Positions 27,785-35,752 of a stretch of 64,000 nt of DNA are shown piece by piece (position 1 is the stretch's first letter; every line of letters starts with the position of its first letter). The notes beneath the pieces are model-generated. The model was given only the letters and a program-made list of their open reading frames with translations, was not told the DNA's origin and ran no database searches. The stretch comes from Allobosea sp. 67-29 (GTDB taxonomy: Bacteria > Pseudomonadota > Alphaproteobacteria > Rhizobiales > Beijerinckiaceae): the NCBI RefSeq assembly GCF_001898115.1, contig NZ_MKSQ01000025.1, positions 28,469-92,468 on the forward strand, given 5' to 3'. Both the position numbers and the translations under genes were made by a program.

Positions 27785-28775
27785 GGCCGGCGGCGCCGAG
27801 AGGCCTGCGGAATGGGCTCGCTTCGCCCTGACCTTCGTCGCCGCCGCGACGCTGCTGTCGGCCGCCTTCCTCGGAACCGCCTTCCTGATCGACCCCTACG
27901 ACACCGGCCGTTCGCCGCTGGCGCTGAAGGCCGGCGTGCCTCCGCAGGGACCGCGGACCGCGCTGGCCAGCCGCGGCCGCGATCCGCGGTTCACCGGCGC
28001 GATCATCGGCAACTCCCACATCCAGCTCGTTTCGCCCGAGCGGCTGCGCGAGAAGACCGGCATCCCTTTCGTCTCGCTGATCGCGCCGGCGACCAGGCCG
28101 AAGGAGTCGCTTGCCACGATCGACTGGTTCCTCCGGCACCATCGCAGCAGCCCGGCCCAGGCGATCGTGGTCGGCGTCGACAGGAGCTGGTGCACGTCCG
28201 ACCCGTCCCTCCTCCCCGACCATCCCTTCCCGTTCTGGCTGCTGTCGCGTGACACGGCCGCCTACCTCGGCGGGCTGATGCGCTACGACCTCATCGAGGC
28301 GCTGCCGCGCCGGGTCGCCTATCTGCTTTCGGAGAAGGCCGGGCGCGGCCGGCCCGACGGCTACTGGGACTATGACGCCGCCGGTTCTCCTCCGCGTGCG
28401 AAAACCCGGACCAGCCTGGAAACGCCGATCGAGACCGGCGGCGGCAATGTCGCAGGTCCCTTCCCGGCCGCAGCCGGCCTCGAAGCGCTGATGGCAGCGG
28501 CGCCGCAGACTGCGCTGATCCTCGTCCGCCCTCCGGTCTACGTCACCGCGCTCCCGAGGCCCGGCACACGCGACGCTTCGGCGGACGCGGCCTGCCGCGA
28601 GGCCTTTGCCGGGCTCGCCACGCGGCGCGCGAAGACGGCTCTCGTCGACTGGCGGGTCGACCGGCCGCCCCTGCACGACCCGAATCTCTTCTTCGATCAC
28701 GGCCATTATCGCCAGCCGATCGCGCGCCTGCTGGAGCAGGATATCGCCGACGCGCTCGGAAAGGTCGCGAAATAG
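27759..28775 (+). CDS. SGNH-like membrane-anchored partner of the MBOAT protein
   Basis: A 338-residue protein with an N-terminal membrane anchor (residues about 22-45) and a periplasmic domain. IIGNSHIQLV near residues 82-91 looks like an SGNH/GDSL first block with the Ser nucleophile, and FFDHGHY near 311-317 gives the late Asp-His pair. This layout resembles DltD and AlgJ/AlgX, which finish O-acylation with an MBOAT partner. The ATG at 27759 lies inside the MBOAT gene (26-base overlap), so the pair is translationally linked. I infer an extracytoplasmic O-acyl transfer system with an unknown acceptor. Confidence 0.75.
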   Translation: MSSSTSSSEAGGAERPAEWARFALTFVAAATLLSAAFLGTAFLIDPYDTGRSPLALKAGVPPQGPRTALASRGRDPRFTGAIIGNSHIQLVSPERLREKTGIPFVSLIAPATRPKESLATIDWFLRHHRSSPAQAIVVGVDRSWCTSDPSLLPDHPFPFWLLSRDTAAYLGGLMRYDLIEALPRRVAYLLSEKAGRGRPDGYWDYDAAGSPPRAKTRTSLETPIETGGGNVAGPFPAAAGLEALMAAAPQTALILVRPPVYVTALPRPGTRDASADAACREAFAGLATRRAKTALVDWRVDRPPLHDPNLFFDHGHYRQPIARLLEQDIADALGKVAK

Positions 28776-28857
28776 GCCGGGATCATGCTCTCGCGCGGAG
28801 ATTTCCGCCCGTTTGCCCCGTTCTTGCACGAACCAGTTGAAGTCGTGTCGGAAGCGA

Positions 28858-28886
28858 TTGTTCCGCTTGAAACGGATCGCTATAAG
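28858..28886 (+). promoter_or_regulatory. dksA: Candidate sigma-70 promoter of dksA
   Basis: TTGTTC (28858-28863) and TATAAG (28881-28886) are 17 bases apart, giving a leader of about 65 bases to the dksA ATG at 28959. By-eye match only. Confidence 0.5.
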
Positions 28887-28958
28887 GGCGCCAAATCGGC
28901 TCACCCTCCCCCGGCAAAGCCGACGGGCGCGTGAGCGGACAACTCAGAGAGCGCGCCC

Positions 28959-29381
28959 ATGTCGAAGCAGATCATCCTCGATGCGGACTACAAGCCGAGC
29001 GATGACGAGCCGTTCATGAACGACCGTCAGCGTGAGTATTTCCGTGGCAAGCTCCTCGCCTGGAAGGACGAGATCCTGAAGGAAGCGAAGGAGACCCTCG
29101 TCGCCCTCCAGAGCGAGAGCGAGAACCATCCCGACATCGCCGACAGGGCCTCTTCCGAGACCGACCGCGCCATCGAGCTGCGGGCCCGCGACCGCCAGCG
29201 CAAGCTGATCGCCAAGATCGACGCCGCCATCGCCCGCATCGACGACGGCTCCTACGGCTATTGCGAGGAAACCGGCGAGCCGATCTCGCTGAAGCGCCTC
29301 GAAGCCCGCCCGATCGCGACGCTCTCGCTGGAAGCCCAGGAGCGCCACGAGCGCAACGAGCGTGTCTTCCGCGACGATTGA
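28959..29381 (+). CDS. dksA: RNA polymerase-binding transcription factor DksA
   Basis: A 140-residue DksA. It enters the RNA polymerase secondary channel and, with ppGpp, retunes transcription in starvation. The coiled-coil hairpin with acidic tip lies in about 25-95, followed by DGSYGYCEETGEPISLKRLEARP. Only one cysteine of the usual four zinc ligands is present, the form I know from alphaproteobacterial DksA proteins. The rest of the length is normal. It is monocistronic with its own terminator. Confidence 0.95.
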   Translation: MSKQIILDADYKPSDDEPFMNDRQREYFRGKLLAWKDEILKEAKETLVALQSESENHPDIADRASSETDRAIELRARDRQRKLIAKIDAAIARIDDGSYGYCEETGEPISLKRLEARPIATLSLEAQERHERNERVFRDD

Positions 29382-29407
29382 GATTGGCCGGCCATCGCCT
29401 GGTTTCG

Positions 29408-29440
29408 AAAGGCCCCGCACAATCGTGCGGGGCCTTTTGC
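29408..29440 (+). terminator. Terminator of dksA
   Basis: A perfect 13-bp stem, AAAGGCCCCGCAC (29408-29420) with GTGCGGGGCCTTT (29425-29437), a 4-base loop and a T-run. It also faces the leftward MFS gene and may end it. Confidence 0.92.
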
Positions 29441-29476
29441 GTTGAGCAATGACGAATCCGGCGGGAACGCCAGCTG

Positions 29477-30787
29477 CTACGCGACGACCCTTCTCGTCGC
29501 CGCAACCGGGGTCGACTTCAGCGTGAGTGCCCAGAAAGCCAGCGTCGCAAGGCTGATCAACGCACCCGCCGTACATACTCCCGGCCAGCCAGCATGGGCA
29601 TAGATGACCGTCGAGGTTGAGGAACCGACGGCACTACCGACCGAATAGAAGATCATGTAGGCCGCCGTCAGGCGGTTCTGCGCATCGGGCCTGACACGGT
29701 AGATCATCGCCTGATTGGTGACGTGGACAGCCTGAAGACCGAAGTCGATCACCAGCACTCCGGCGATCAGCCACAGAATCGACTGTTGGAGCTGCGCCAT
29801 CAGCGCCCAGGCCAACAGCATCATCGCGAGTGCGATCCCCGTCGTTGGCTGGCCGTGGCCGCGATCGGTCCAGCGCCCGGCCCGCGTCGCCCCGAGCGCC
29901 CCCGCAGCACCCGCCAGGCCGAAGAGACCGATCTCCGTATGGGAAAGCGAGAAGGGCGGCGCGCTGAGCGGCAGGACGAGCGGGGCCAGCAAGGTCGTGA
30001 TGTTGGCGAAGATCAGCATGGCGATGACCCCACGGATGCGCAGGGTCGGTTCCGTGGCGATCAGGGTGACGAGGGAGGCGATGAGGCGGCCATAGGACAG
30101 GCCCACGGGCTTCCGCTCCTGCCGCGGAAGCATTCTCCAGAGCATGAGCACGATCAGCAGTGTGAGCCCCGCAGAGACGAAGTAGACCGTCCGCCAGCCC
30201 GACAGGTCGGTCAGAGATCCGGCAATGGTTCGCGCCAGCAGGATGCCCAGGACGATCCCGCTCGTGACCACGCCGACGATATGGCCGCGTTCCGACGGGC
30301 GCGCCAAGCTCGCGGCATAAGCCACCAGGGCCTGCGTCACGACGGCGAGAAGGCCCACCGCCGCCATCGAGGCGAGCAGCATCGCGGCCGAATTCGAGAC
30401 GCCGACACAGGCAAGAGCCAGCACGGAAAGCAGCGACTGGCCGATGATCAGCCTGCGGCGATCGAGAAGATCCCCCAGCGGAACGAGCAGGAGCAGACCC
30501 AGCCCGTAACCCAGCTGCGTTGTCCCCACGATCAGCCCAGCGGCGCCGCGGGACAGATCGAGATCGTCTGCCATCACATCGAGCAACGGATGCGCGAAAT
30601 AGGCGTTGGCAACGGCAAGCCCGCTCGCCGCGGCGAACAGCAGAATGGTGCGGCCATTCAACGACGGCGTCTCGGGCAGCGGCTCCCCTGCGACCCAGCC
30701 TGTGGCCTGAACGGTACTGTCCCCGGTTCGAGGACGAACGCTCTCTTTCGCTGCGCCGGGCCGCGCCGCGCCCTGATCTAAATCCAT
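29477..30787 (-). CDS. MFS transporter, drug-efflux type
   Basis: A 436-residue protein with about 12 hydrophobic helices after a 45-residue polar leader. GDLLDRRRLIIG between helices 2 and 3 is the MFS motif A (GxLaDrxGrr). The GTTQLGYGLGLLLLVPLGD and LVAYAASLARPSERGHIVG stretches match the YdhP/sugar and drug efflux branch. The cargo is unknown. It is divergent from an HxlR regulator gene, with a long dyad between them, so induction by the exported compound is likely. The ATG at 30787 may be upstream of the true start, since the leader is poorly conserved in type. Confidence 0.88.
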   Translation of the reverse strand: MDLDQGAARPGAAKESVRPRTGDSTVQATGWVAGEPLPETPSLNGRTILLFAAASGLAVANAYFAHPLLDVMADDLDLSRGAAGLIVGTTQLGYGLGLLLLVPLGDLLDRRRLIIGQSLLSVLALACVGVSNSAAMLLASMAAVGLLAVVTQALVAYAASLARPSERGHIVGVVTSGIVLGILLARTIAGSLTDLSGWRTVYFVSAGLTLLIVLMLWRMLPRQERKPVGLSYGRLIASLVTLIATEPTLRIRGVIAMLIFANITTLLAPLVLPLSAPPFSLSHTEIGLFGLAGAAGALGATRAGRWTDRGHGQPTTGIALAMMLLAWALMAQLQQSILWLIAGVLVIDFGLQAVHVTNQAMIYRVRPDAQNRLTAAYMIFYSVGSAVGSSTSTVIYAHAGWPGVCTAGALISLATLAFWALTLKSTPVAATRRVVA

Positions 30788-30810
30788 TGCAGCCCTCAGG
30801 CACTGGTTTT

Positions 30811-30852
30811 ATGATGAAACTAATTCATGCATAACGGCATGAGTTTCATCAT
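30811..30852. promoter_or_regulatory. Operator dyad between the MFS and HxlR genes
   Basis: Perfect arms ATGATGAAACT (30811-30821) and AGTTTCATCAT (30842-30852) with 20 bases between. Inside lies a second dyad, CATGC (30826-30830) with GCATG (30837-30841). Two HxlR dimers or a looped site could bind. It covers the divergent promoter region of both genes. Confidence 0.65.
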
Positions 30853-30885
30853 GCAACCAAAAATCGACAGATCGATTGCTCGCAG

Positions 30886-31350
30886 ATGGGGGCCAAGCCG
30901 ATGGTCGCTCGTAAGAGCCTCAAGGGAGATTACTGCCCCAGCGCCCGCTCTCTCGACGTGATCGGAGACTGGTGGTCGCTGCTGATCGTTCGCGATGCCT
31001 TCGACGGCATGACCCGCTTCAGCGAGTTTCAGAAGAGTCTCGGCATCGCCCGGAACATCCTGACCGATCGGTTGAAGACATTGGTCCAGAGCGGGATTCT
31101 CGACGCGGTTCCGCTGGGCGATGGTGGAACGCGCGTGGAATATCGCCTGACCGCCATGGGCAAGGACCTGTTCCCGGTCATGGTCGCGCTGCGCCAGTTC
31201 GGCGAGCGCCATCTTTTCGCACCGGAGGAAAAGCATTCCCGCCTCGTCGAGCGCGAGACCGGCCAGCGCGTGAGCCTCGACGTGCGCACCGAGGACGGCC
31301 GCGCCATCGGGCCTGATCAGGCAGTGATCCTGAAGATCGAGGACGACTGA
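30886..31350 (+). CDS. HxlR family transcriptional regulator
   Basis: A 154-residue winged-helix regulator. CPSARSLDVIGDWWSLLIVRDAFDG near residues 17-41 and FSEFQKSLGIARNILTDRLKTL near 45-66 are the HxlR domain; the conserved Cys17 can sense electrophiles in this family. The C-terminal 45 residues extend beyond the minimal domain. ATG 30886 gives the full frame; ATG 30901 has a better spaced GGGG and could be the real start. It probably controls itself and the divergent MFS gene. Confidence 0.92.
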   Translation: MGAKPMVARKSLKGDYCPSARSLDVIGDWWSLLIVRDAFDGMTRFSEFQKSLGIARNILTDRLKTLVQSGILDAVPLGDGGTRVEYRLTAMGKDLFPVMVALRQFGERHLFAPEEKHSRLVERETGQRVSLDVRTEDGRAIGPDQAVILKIEDD

Positions 31351-31355
31351 GATGG

Positions 31356-31386
31356 GAAGCCCCGCGCCGGGAGGACGCGGGGCTTC
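31356..31386 (+). terminator. Hairpin after the HxlR gene
   Basis: An 11-bp perfect stem, GAAGCCCCGCG (31356-31366) with CGCGGGGCTTC (31376-31386), a 9-base loop and no clear U-run. It lies right after the HxlR stop and faces the end of flgH. Confidence 0.7.
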
Positions 31387-31525
31387 TGGCCGCCAACCTT
31401 TGAAGCTTGGGGAGCGTGGCGGGTGGCCGGGGCTGTCGGCGGCTCGGGAGGAACCGCCGGCCGAACCGGAGCGGAGACAAGGGGGAGCGTTCCGCGCCGG
31501 CCGGATTCCGGAAGAGAGCGAAGGC

Positions 31526-32278
31526 TCAGAAGGGCAGCAGGATATCCATCACCTGCTGGCCGTAGCGCGGCTGCTGCACATCCGTGATCTGGCCGCGGCC
31601 GCCATAGGCGATGCGCGCCTGGGCGATCTTGGTGGAATCGATAGTGTTGTCGGACTCGATGTCCTCGGGCCTGATCACACCGGCGACGATCAGCTCGCGC
31701 ACCTCGAAATTGACGCGGATCTCCTGCTTGCCCTCGATCACGAGGTTGCCGTTCGGCAATGTCTGGGTGACGACCGCCGCGACGTTGGTCGCCAGCGTCT
31801 CGGACCGGTTGATCGAGCCTTGCCCCTGGCTGGAGGAATCCGAGTCGAGCTTCAGCAACGAGGAGGCCTTGGCCCCGTCCGGCAGGAACTTGTCGAGCTT
31901 GTTCTCGAAGCCGAAGGCGTTCTCGGCCCCCATGTCCTCGCCGTTCTTGCGCGAGCGCGAGGTCGTGTTGTTGAGCTGGGCCTTGTCGGTGACCTTGACC
32001 TTGACGGTAACGAGGTCGCCGACATTGCGGGCCCGCTGGTCCTTGAAGAAGGCGCGAGACCCCGTGCGCCAGAGCGAGTTGGGCGCGTAGGAGGCGTGCT
32101 CCATCGCCGGCATCGGCATCTGCACCGGCTTGTAGCCCTTGGCAGCGGTCGGGTCCTCGATCGCCGACAGCGTCGGGGCCTGGCCGACATTGGCAAGGCG
32201 GTCGCCGATGCCGCAGGCGCCGAGCGAGGCGGTCAGCAGCAGCAGGCCGGAGAGCTTTGCGAGGCGGTTCGGGATCAT
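31526..32278 (-). CDS. flgH: Flagellar L-ring protein FlgH
   Basis: A 250-residue lipoprotein that forms the outer-membrane L ring of the flagellar basal body. A lipobox (LTASLGAC, Cys near residue 21) follows a short hydrophobic signal. NSLWRTGSRAFFKDQRARNVGDLVTV near 71-96 and the C-terminal RIAYGGRGQITDVQQPRYGQQ are FlgH signatures. I chose ATG 32278; a GTG at 32302 overlaps the flgA stop and is the alternative. It is the last gene of the leftward flgF-flgG-flgA-flgH operon. Confidence 0.96.
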   Translation of the reverse strand: MIPNRLAKLSGLLLLTASLGACGIGDRLANVGQAPTLSAIEDPTAAKGYKPVQMPMPAMEHASYAPNSLWRTGSRAFFKDQRARNVGDLVTVKVKVTDKAQLNNTTSRSRKNGEDMGAENAFGFENKLDKFLPDGAKASSLLKLDSDSSSQGQGSINRSETLATNVAAVVTQTLPNGNLVIEGKQEIRVNFEVRELIVAGVIRPEDIESDNTIDSTKIAQARIAYGGRGQITDVQQPRYGQQVMDILLPF

Positions 32279-32298
32279 GACGGTTTCCACGGGGATGC

Positions 32299-33348
32299 TC
32301 ACTGCGCGCGGGCGACGCGGCCGATGGCCGGCCTGACCGAGACGCGGCCGGGACCGGTGATGGTGCCCTGCAGCGTGCGCTTGGACTGGGGATTGGTGAC
32401 GGAGATGACATCGCCCATCGCGCCGGCCTCGCTGGCCCGGCCGCGCATCGTGATCAGCAACCCCGGCGCCTCGTAGACGATCGTGACGAGCTCGCCCTTG
32501 GCGACGATCTCCTCGCGCTGGACGTCGCCGTTGCGCAGCGGCACGCCGGCGAGCAGCGCGCGCCTTGCCACCTTGTCGATCGCGGCGCGAGCATCGCCGA
32601 TGACTTCGCTGCCCTGGCCGTCGCGCGGGCGCCGCTCGACGGCGACATCGTCCTTGCCGAGCGTCTCGCCGCGGGCGATCGCCCGCTTCGGCACCACGAC
32701 CTCGATGGTCTCGACGAGCTGCCCCGAGATATGCAGCGGCTTTAGCCGCATCGCGGCGCTGCCGGGCACCGCCAGCCGCGCCTGCAGGCGCCGGCTGCGG
32801 GCGTCGAAGGTGAGATCGGACACCGTCACGGCGCCGGTCAGCTCCGGCTCGATCGCCACCGAGGGCGCGCCGCCGTCGATGGCCAGCGCGAACAGGCGGG
32901 CATCGACGCCGAAGCGCTGCTGCAGCCCGAGCTTCACCGCCGCCTCCATCTCCGCGGCGCCGATGCGCCGGGCACTGCGCGTGACCACGACCTGGGCGAA
33001 CCCCTGGTTTTCGAGCTCCGCCGCGTCGTGGATGATGCCGGCGCCGCGCGCGGCCTCGACAATGCGGCCGACCTGGATCGTGCCGGTTTCGCCGAGCGCC
33101 GGCCCGCGGAACGCGGCAACGCTGGCGAGATCGCCGGAAAGACCGGGAATCAGGTCCCCGAACGTCACGAGATCCCGCCCGAGATTGACCTCGGGCCGCA
33201 GCCGCAATCTGCGGTCCGCCGGCTGTGCCTGGGCCGGGTCCGCCGACGCGACGGCGACCGCCGGCGGCCGCTTCGGCTGGGCCGATGCCGCGCCCGCGTC
33301 GAGCAGGGTTGCCGCGACCAGCAGGCTGACGAGAGAAAACCGGATCAT
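32299..33348 (-). CDS. flgA: Flagellar P-ring assembly chaperone FlgA
   Basis: A 349-residue exported protein. A signal peptide ends near AASAQ at residue 23; the middle contains repeats typical of FlgA and the C-terminal SAF domain (KRAIARGETLGKDDVAVERRP near 225-245, then RRALLAGVPLRNGDVQ near 263). FlgA chaperones P-ring assembly around the rod. It is longer than the roughly 220-residue enteric protein, because of an N-terminal region seen in alphaproteobacterial forms. It lies between flgG and flgH on the same strand. Confidence 0.92.
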   Translation of the reverse strand: MIRFSLVSLLVAATLLDAGAASAQPKRPPAVAVASADPAQAQPADRRLRLRPEVNLGRDLVTFGDLIPGLSGDLASVAAFRGPALGETGTIQVGRIVEAARGAGIIHDAAELENQGFAQVVVTRSARRIGAAEMEAAVKLGLQQRFGVDARLFALAIDGGAPSVAIEPELTGAVTVSDLTFDARSRRLQARLAVPGSAAMRLKPLHISGQLVETIEVVVPKRAIARGETLGKDDVAVERRPRDGQGSEVIGDARAAIDKVARRALLAGVPLRNGDVQREEIVAKGELVTIVYEAPGLLITMRGRASEAGAMGDVISVTNPQSKRTLQGTITGPGRVSVRPAIGRVARAQ

Positions 33349-33365
33349 GCTGAGCGCCCTCCCGG

Positions 33366-34157
33366 TCAGCCGCGGAACATCTGCGTCGTCGCCGACATCA
33401 TCTGGTCGGCGGCGGTGATGACCTTGGAGTTCATCTCGTAGGCGCGCTGCGCGGCGATCAGGGAGGAGAGTTCGGTCACCGCCTGCACGTTGCCTTCCTC
33501 GAGGTAGTTCTGCTGCAGCGTGCCGAAGCCTTCGCCGCCGCCGAAACCGTCGATGGGCTGGCCCGAGGCCGCGGTCTCGATGAAGAGGTTGTCGCCGATC
33601 GATTCGAGACCGACCTTGTTAACGAAGCGCGTCAGCTGGATCTGGCCGAGCTGCTGCAGTGCGGTCTGCCCGGGGATGGTCGCCTCGACGATGCCCTGCG
33701 CGTTGACGCTGACCGCCGTGGCGTTGTTCGGCACGGTGATGCCGGGCTCGACGATGTAGCCGTCGCGGGTGACGAGCTGCCCCTGGGAATCGAGATCGAA
33801 CGATCCGTCGCGGGAATAGGTCGTGCGTCCGTCCGGCATCCGGATCTTGAAGAAGCCCTCGCCGCGGATGGCGAGATCGTAGGGCTTCTCCGTCGGGCTG
33901 ATGTTGCCCTGCGTCATGACGCGGCCGGTCGAGACCGTCTTGACGCCGGAGCCGATGAAGGTGCCGGCGGGCGCCTGGGTGTTCTGGTCGGAGGTCGCGG
34001 AACCGGCCCTGCGGAAATTCTCGTAGAGCAGGTCCTGGAAATTGATCGTCTGGCGCTTGTAGCCCGTGGTCCGGACGTTGGCGATGTTGTTGGAGATGAC
34101 CTGGACGTTCATCTCCTGGGCCATCATGCCGGTGGCGGCGGTCTGCATGGCACGCAT
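33366..34157 (-). CDS. flgG: Flagellar distal rod protein FlgG
   Basis: A 263-residue axial protein of the distal rod. The N terminus has MRAMQTAATGMMAQEMNVQ and the NNIANVRTTGYKRQ motif, and the C terminus has EEGNVQAVTELSSLIAAQRAYEMNSKVI, the coiled-coil pair shared by rod proteins. Length and motifs separate it from FlgF. AAGGAG lies ahead of ATG 34157. It is 20 bases downstream of flgF. Confidence 0.97.
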   Translation of the reverse strand: MRAMQTAATGMMAQEMNVQVISNNIANVRTTGYKRQTINFQDLLYENFRRAGSATSDQNTQAPAGTFIGSGVKTVSTGRVMTQGNISPTEKPYDLAIRGEGFFKIRMPDGRTTYSRDGSFDLDSQGQLVTRDGYIVEPGITVPNNATAVSVNAQGIVEATIPGQTALQQLGQIQLTRFVNKVGLESIGDNLFIETAASGQPIDGFGGGEGFGTLQQNYLEEGNVQAVTELSSLIAAQRAYEMNSKVITAADQMMSATTQMFRG

Positions 34158-34177
34158 GGGAGTAACTCCTTTCCGGC

Positions 34178-34921
34178 TCAGGCCTGCTGGTCAGCCAGGC
34201 GGGATATCGCCTTGCTGCGCAGGTCGTCGGAGCGGCTGATCATGTTGGCGACGTTCTGGTAGGCGCGCTGCACCTCCATCAGCCGCGTCAGTTCGGTGAC
34301 GGCCTTGACGTTCGAACGCTCGAGCGCACCGGGCTCCAGCCGCGTCCCGGCAGGCGCCGTCTGCGGCGGTGTCGGCGACGAGAACAGGTTGGCGCCGTCG
34401 CTCACCAGGCTCCGGGCATCGGCGAACCGGACCTGCCGGAGCTTGCCGCGCGTGCCCTGGTTGCTCGTCACCGTGCCGTCGGCGGCGATGCGCATGTCGA
34501 ATTCGGTGTTGCCGAAGCTGATCGGCCCCGCCTCGCCCATCACCGGCTGGCCGGACTGCGTAACGAGCTGGCCCTGCCGGTTGATCACCAGCGAGCCGGC
34601 GCGGGTATAGCGCTCGCCGGCGGGTGTCTGGACGACCAGGAAATTGTCGTCCTTCAGCGCCACGTCGAGCGGATTGCCCGTGAACTCGACCGCGCCCTGC
34701 GACAGGTCGAGCGGGGTGCCCTTGTCGATGACGTAGGACAGCCGCTGGTCGGCCGGCTTGAAGGCCTCCGCCTTGGCCTTCGGCATGACGAATTCGTTGA
34801 AGCGCGCGCTGCGCGCCTTGAATCCGTTCGTGCCGACATTCGCCATGTTGTTGGCGATGACGTCCAGCTCCCGCGACAGGGCGACCTGGCGCGAGAGGCC
34901 GATGAGAAGCGCGTTCTCCAC
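34178..34921 (-). CDS. flgF: Flagellar proximal rod protein FlgF
   Basis: A 247-residue rod protein. ENALLIGLSRQVALSRELD at the N terminus and NNMANVGTNGFKARSARF near 30-47 are FlgF signatures, with KAVTELTRLMEVQRAYQNV at the C terminus. I chose the GTG at 34921 because homologues begin at this point and GGGAGA lies six bases ahead; an ATG at 34939 would add six residues. It is the first gene of the leftward flgFGAH operon and is divergent from fliL. Confidence 0.95.
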   Translation of the reverse strand: MENALLIGLSRQVALSRELDVIANNMANVGTNGFKARSARFNEFVMPKAKAEAFKPADQRLSYVIDKGTPLDLSQGAVEFTGNPLDVALKDDNFLVVQTPAGERYTRAGSLVINRQGQLVTQSGQPVMGEAGPISFGNTEFDMRIAADGTVTSNQGTRGKLRQVRFADARSLVSDGANLFSSPTPPQTAPAGTRLEPGALERSNVKAVTELTRLMEVQRAYQNVANMISRSDDLRSKAISRLADQQA

Positions 34922-35123
34922 GGCTTGTCTCCCGATCATGTCCCGCGGCGACCTCGACGCTCCCCAGCGCAGTCGCCACCCCTGACATCCGGCAAGCCCC
35001 GTGCCAGCATGGTTAATCCATTCAAGCAGTTGTTTTTGCTTATCTTTTTAGACGATCGAGCTGTTTCCGAACTCGGCACGACACTTCCCGCCGGCAAGAA
35101 CGGCCCGGCAAAATATGCCGCCC

Positions 35124-35138
35124 TTAACGACGCGTTAA
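35124..35138 (+). promoter_or_regulatory. CtrA box upstream of fliL
   Basis: TTAA (35124-35127), seven bases, TTAA (35135-35138): a perfect TTAA-N7-TTAA followed by C. It lies 69-83 bases upstream of fliL in the 285-base region shared with flgF. CtrA is the master cell-cycle and motility regulator of alphaproteobacteria, so this is a likely activator site for the flagellar operon. Confidence 0.8.
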
Positions 35139-35206
35139 CCGTAACCGGAGAAGGTGAGGACGAGGTCGGCAGGACGCCGCACCAGCCGCCCCCGGGACCC
35201 GAAGCG

Positions 35207-35707
35207 ATGGCGAAGAAGGCCAAGACCGAAGACGCAGGCGCATCCGGCGAGACCGCACCCAAGGGCGGCAAGAAGAAGCTCGTGCTGATCGCTGCCGCGG
35301 TGGCCCTGCTCGCTGGCGGCGGCGGGGCCGGTTACTGGTTCTTCTTCAAGGGGCATGCCGCCGCCCCGACGGCCGAGGCCGCGAAACCGAAGGTACCCGC
35401 CACCTTCATCGAGATGAAGGACATGATGATCGGGATGTCGAATGGCGGCCAGCAGGAGCGCCACCCGATCATGAAGATCAAGGTCGTGCTGGAGATCGGC
35501 GACCCCAAGGTCTCGGAAGAGGTCAAGCCGCTGCTCCCCCGCGTCGAGGACGCCTTCCAGGTCTTCATGCGCGAGCTGCGCCCCTCCGATCTCGAGGGCT
35601 CGGCCGGAATGTACCGGCTGAAGGAGGAGTTGCTGCGGCGCGTCAACATGACGGTCTACCCGGCCAAGGTCGATGCCGTGCTGTTCAAGGAACTGCTGGT
35701 GCAATGA
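35207..35707 (+). CDS. fliL: Flagellar basal body-associated protein FliL
   Basis: A 166-residue inner-membrane protein that surrounds the stator. Residues 24-47 form the transmembrane helix after a Lys-rich tail, and the periplasmic domain ends LLRRVNMTVYPAKVDAVLFKELLVQ, the FliL C terminus. The ATG at 35207 (MAKKAK) gives normal topology; the frame is open further upstream but that stretch has no conserved content and overlaps the CtrA box. It begins a rightward operon with fliM, the DUF6468 gene and motE. Confidence 0.94.
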   Translation: MAKKAKTEDAGASGETAPKGGKKKLVLIAAAVALLAGGGGAGYWFFFKGHAAAPTAEAAKPKVPATFIEMKDMMIGMSNGGQQERHPIMKIKVVLEIGDPKVSEEVKPLLPRVEDAFQVFMRELRPSDLEGSAGMYRLKEELLRRVNMTVYPAKVDAVLFKELLVQ

Positions 35708-35752
35708 GCGCCGCTGCCGCCCAGACTCCCGAGAAGAAGTGACGACCTCCCG

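Noticed and set aside
24717..28775. pccB and the MBOAT pair as one functional operon
   Set aside because: The 164-base gap and unrelated roles give no support; only the MBOAT and SGNH-like genes are clearly coupled.
35704..35742. Tiny 12-codon frame overlapping the fliL stop (ATGA), before fliM
   Set aside because: It is too short to support as a gene; it may be chance or a coupling aid for fliM.
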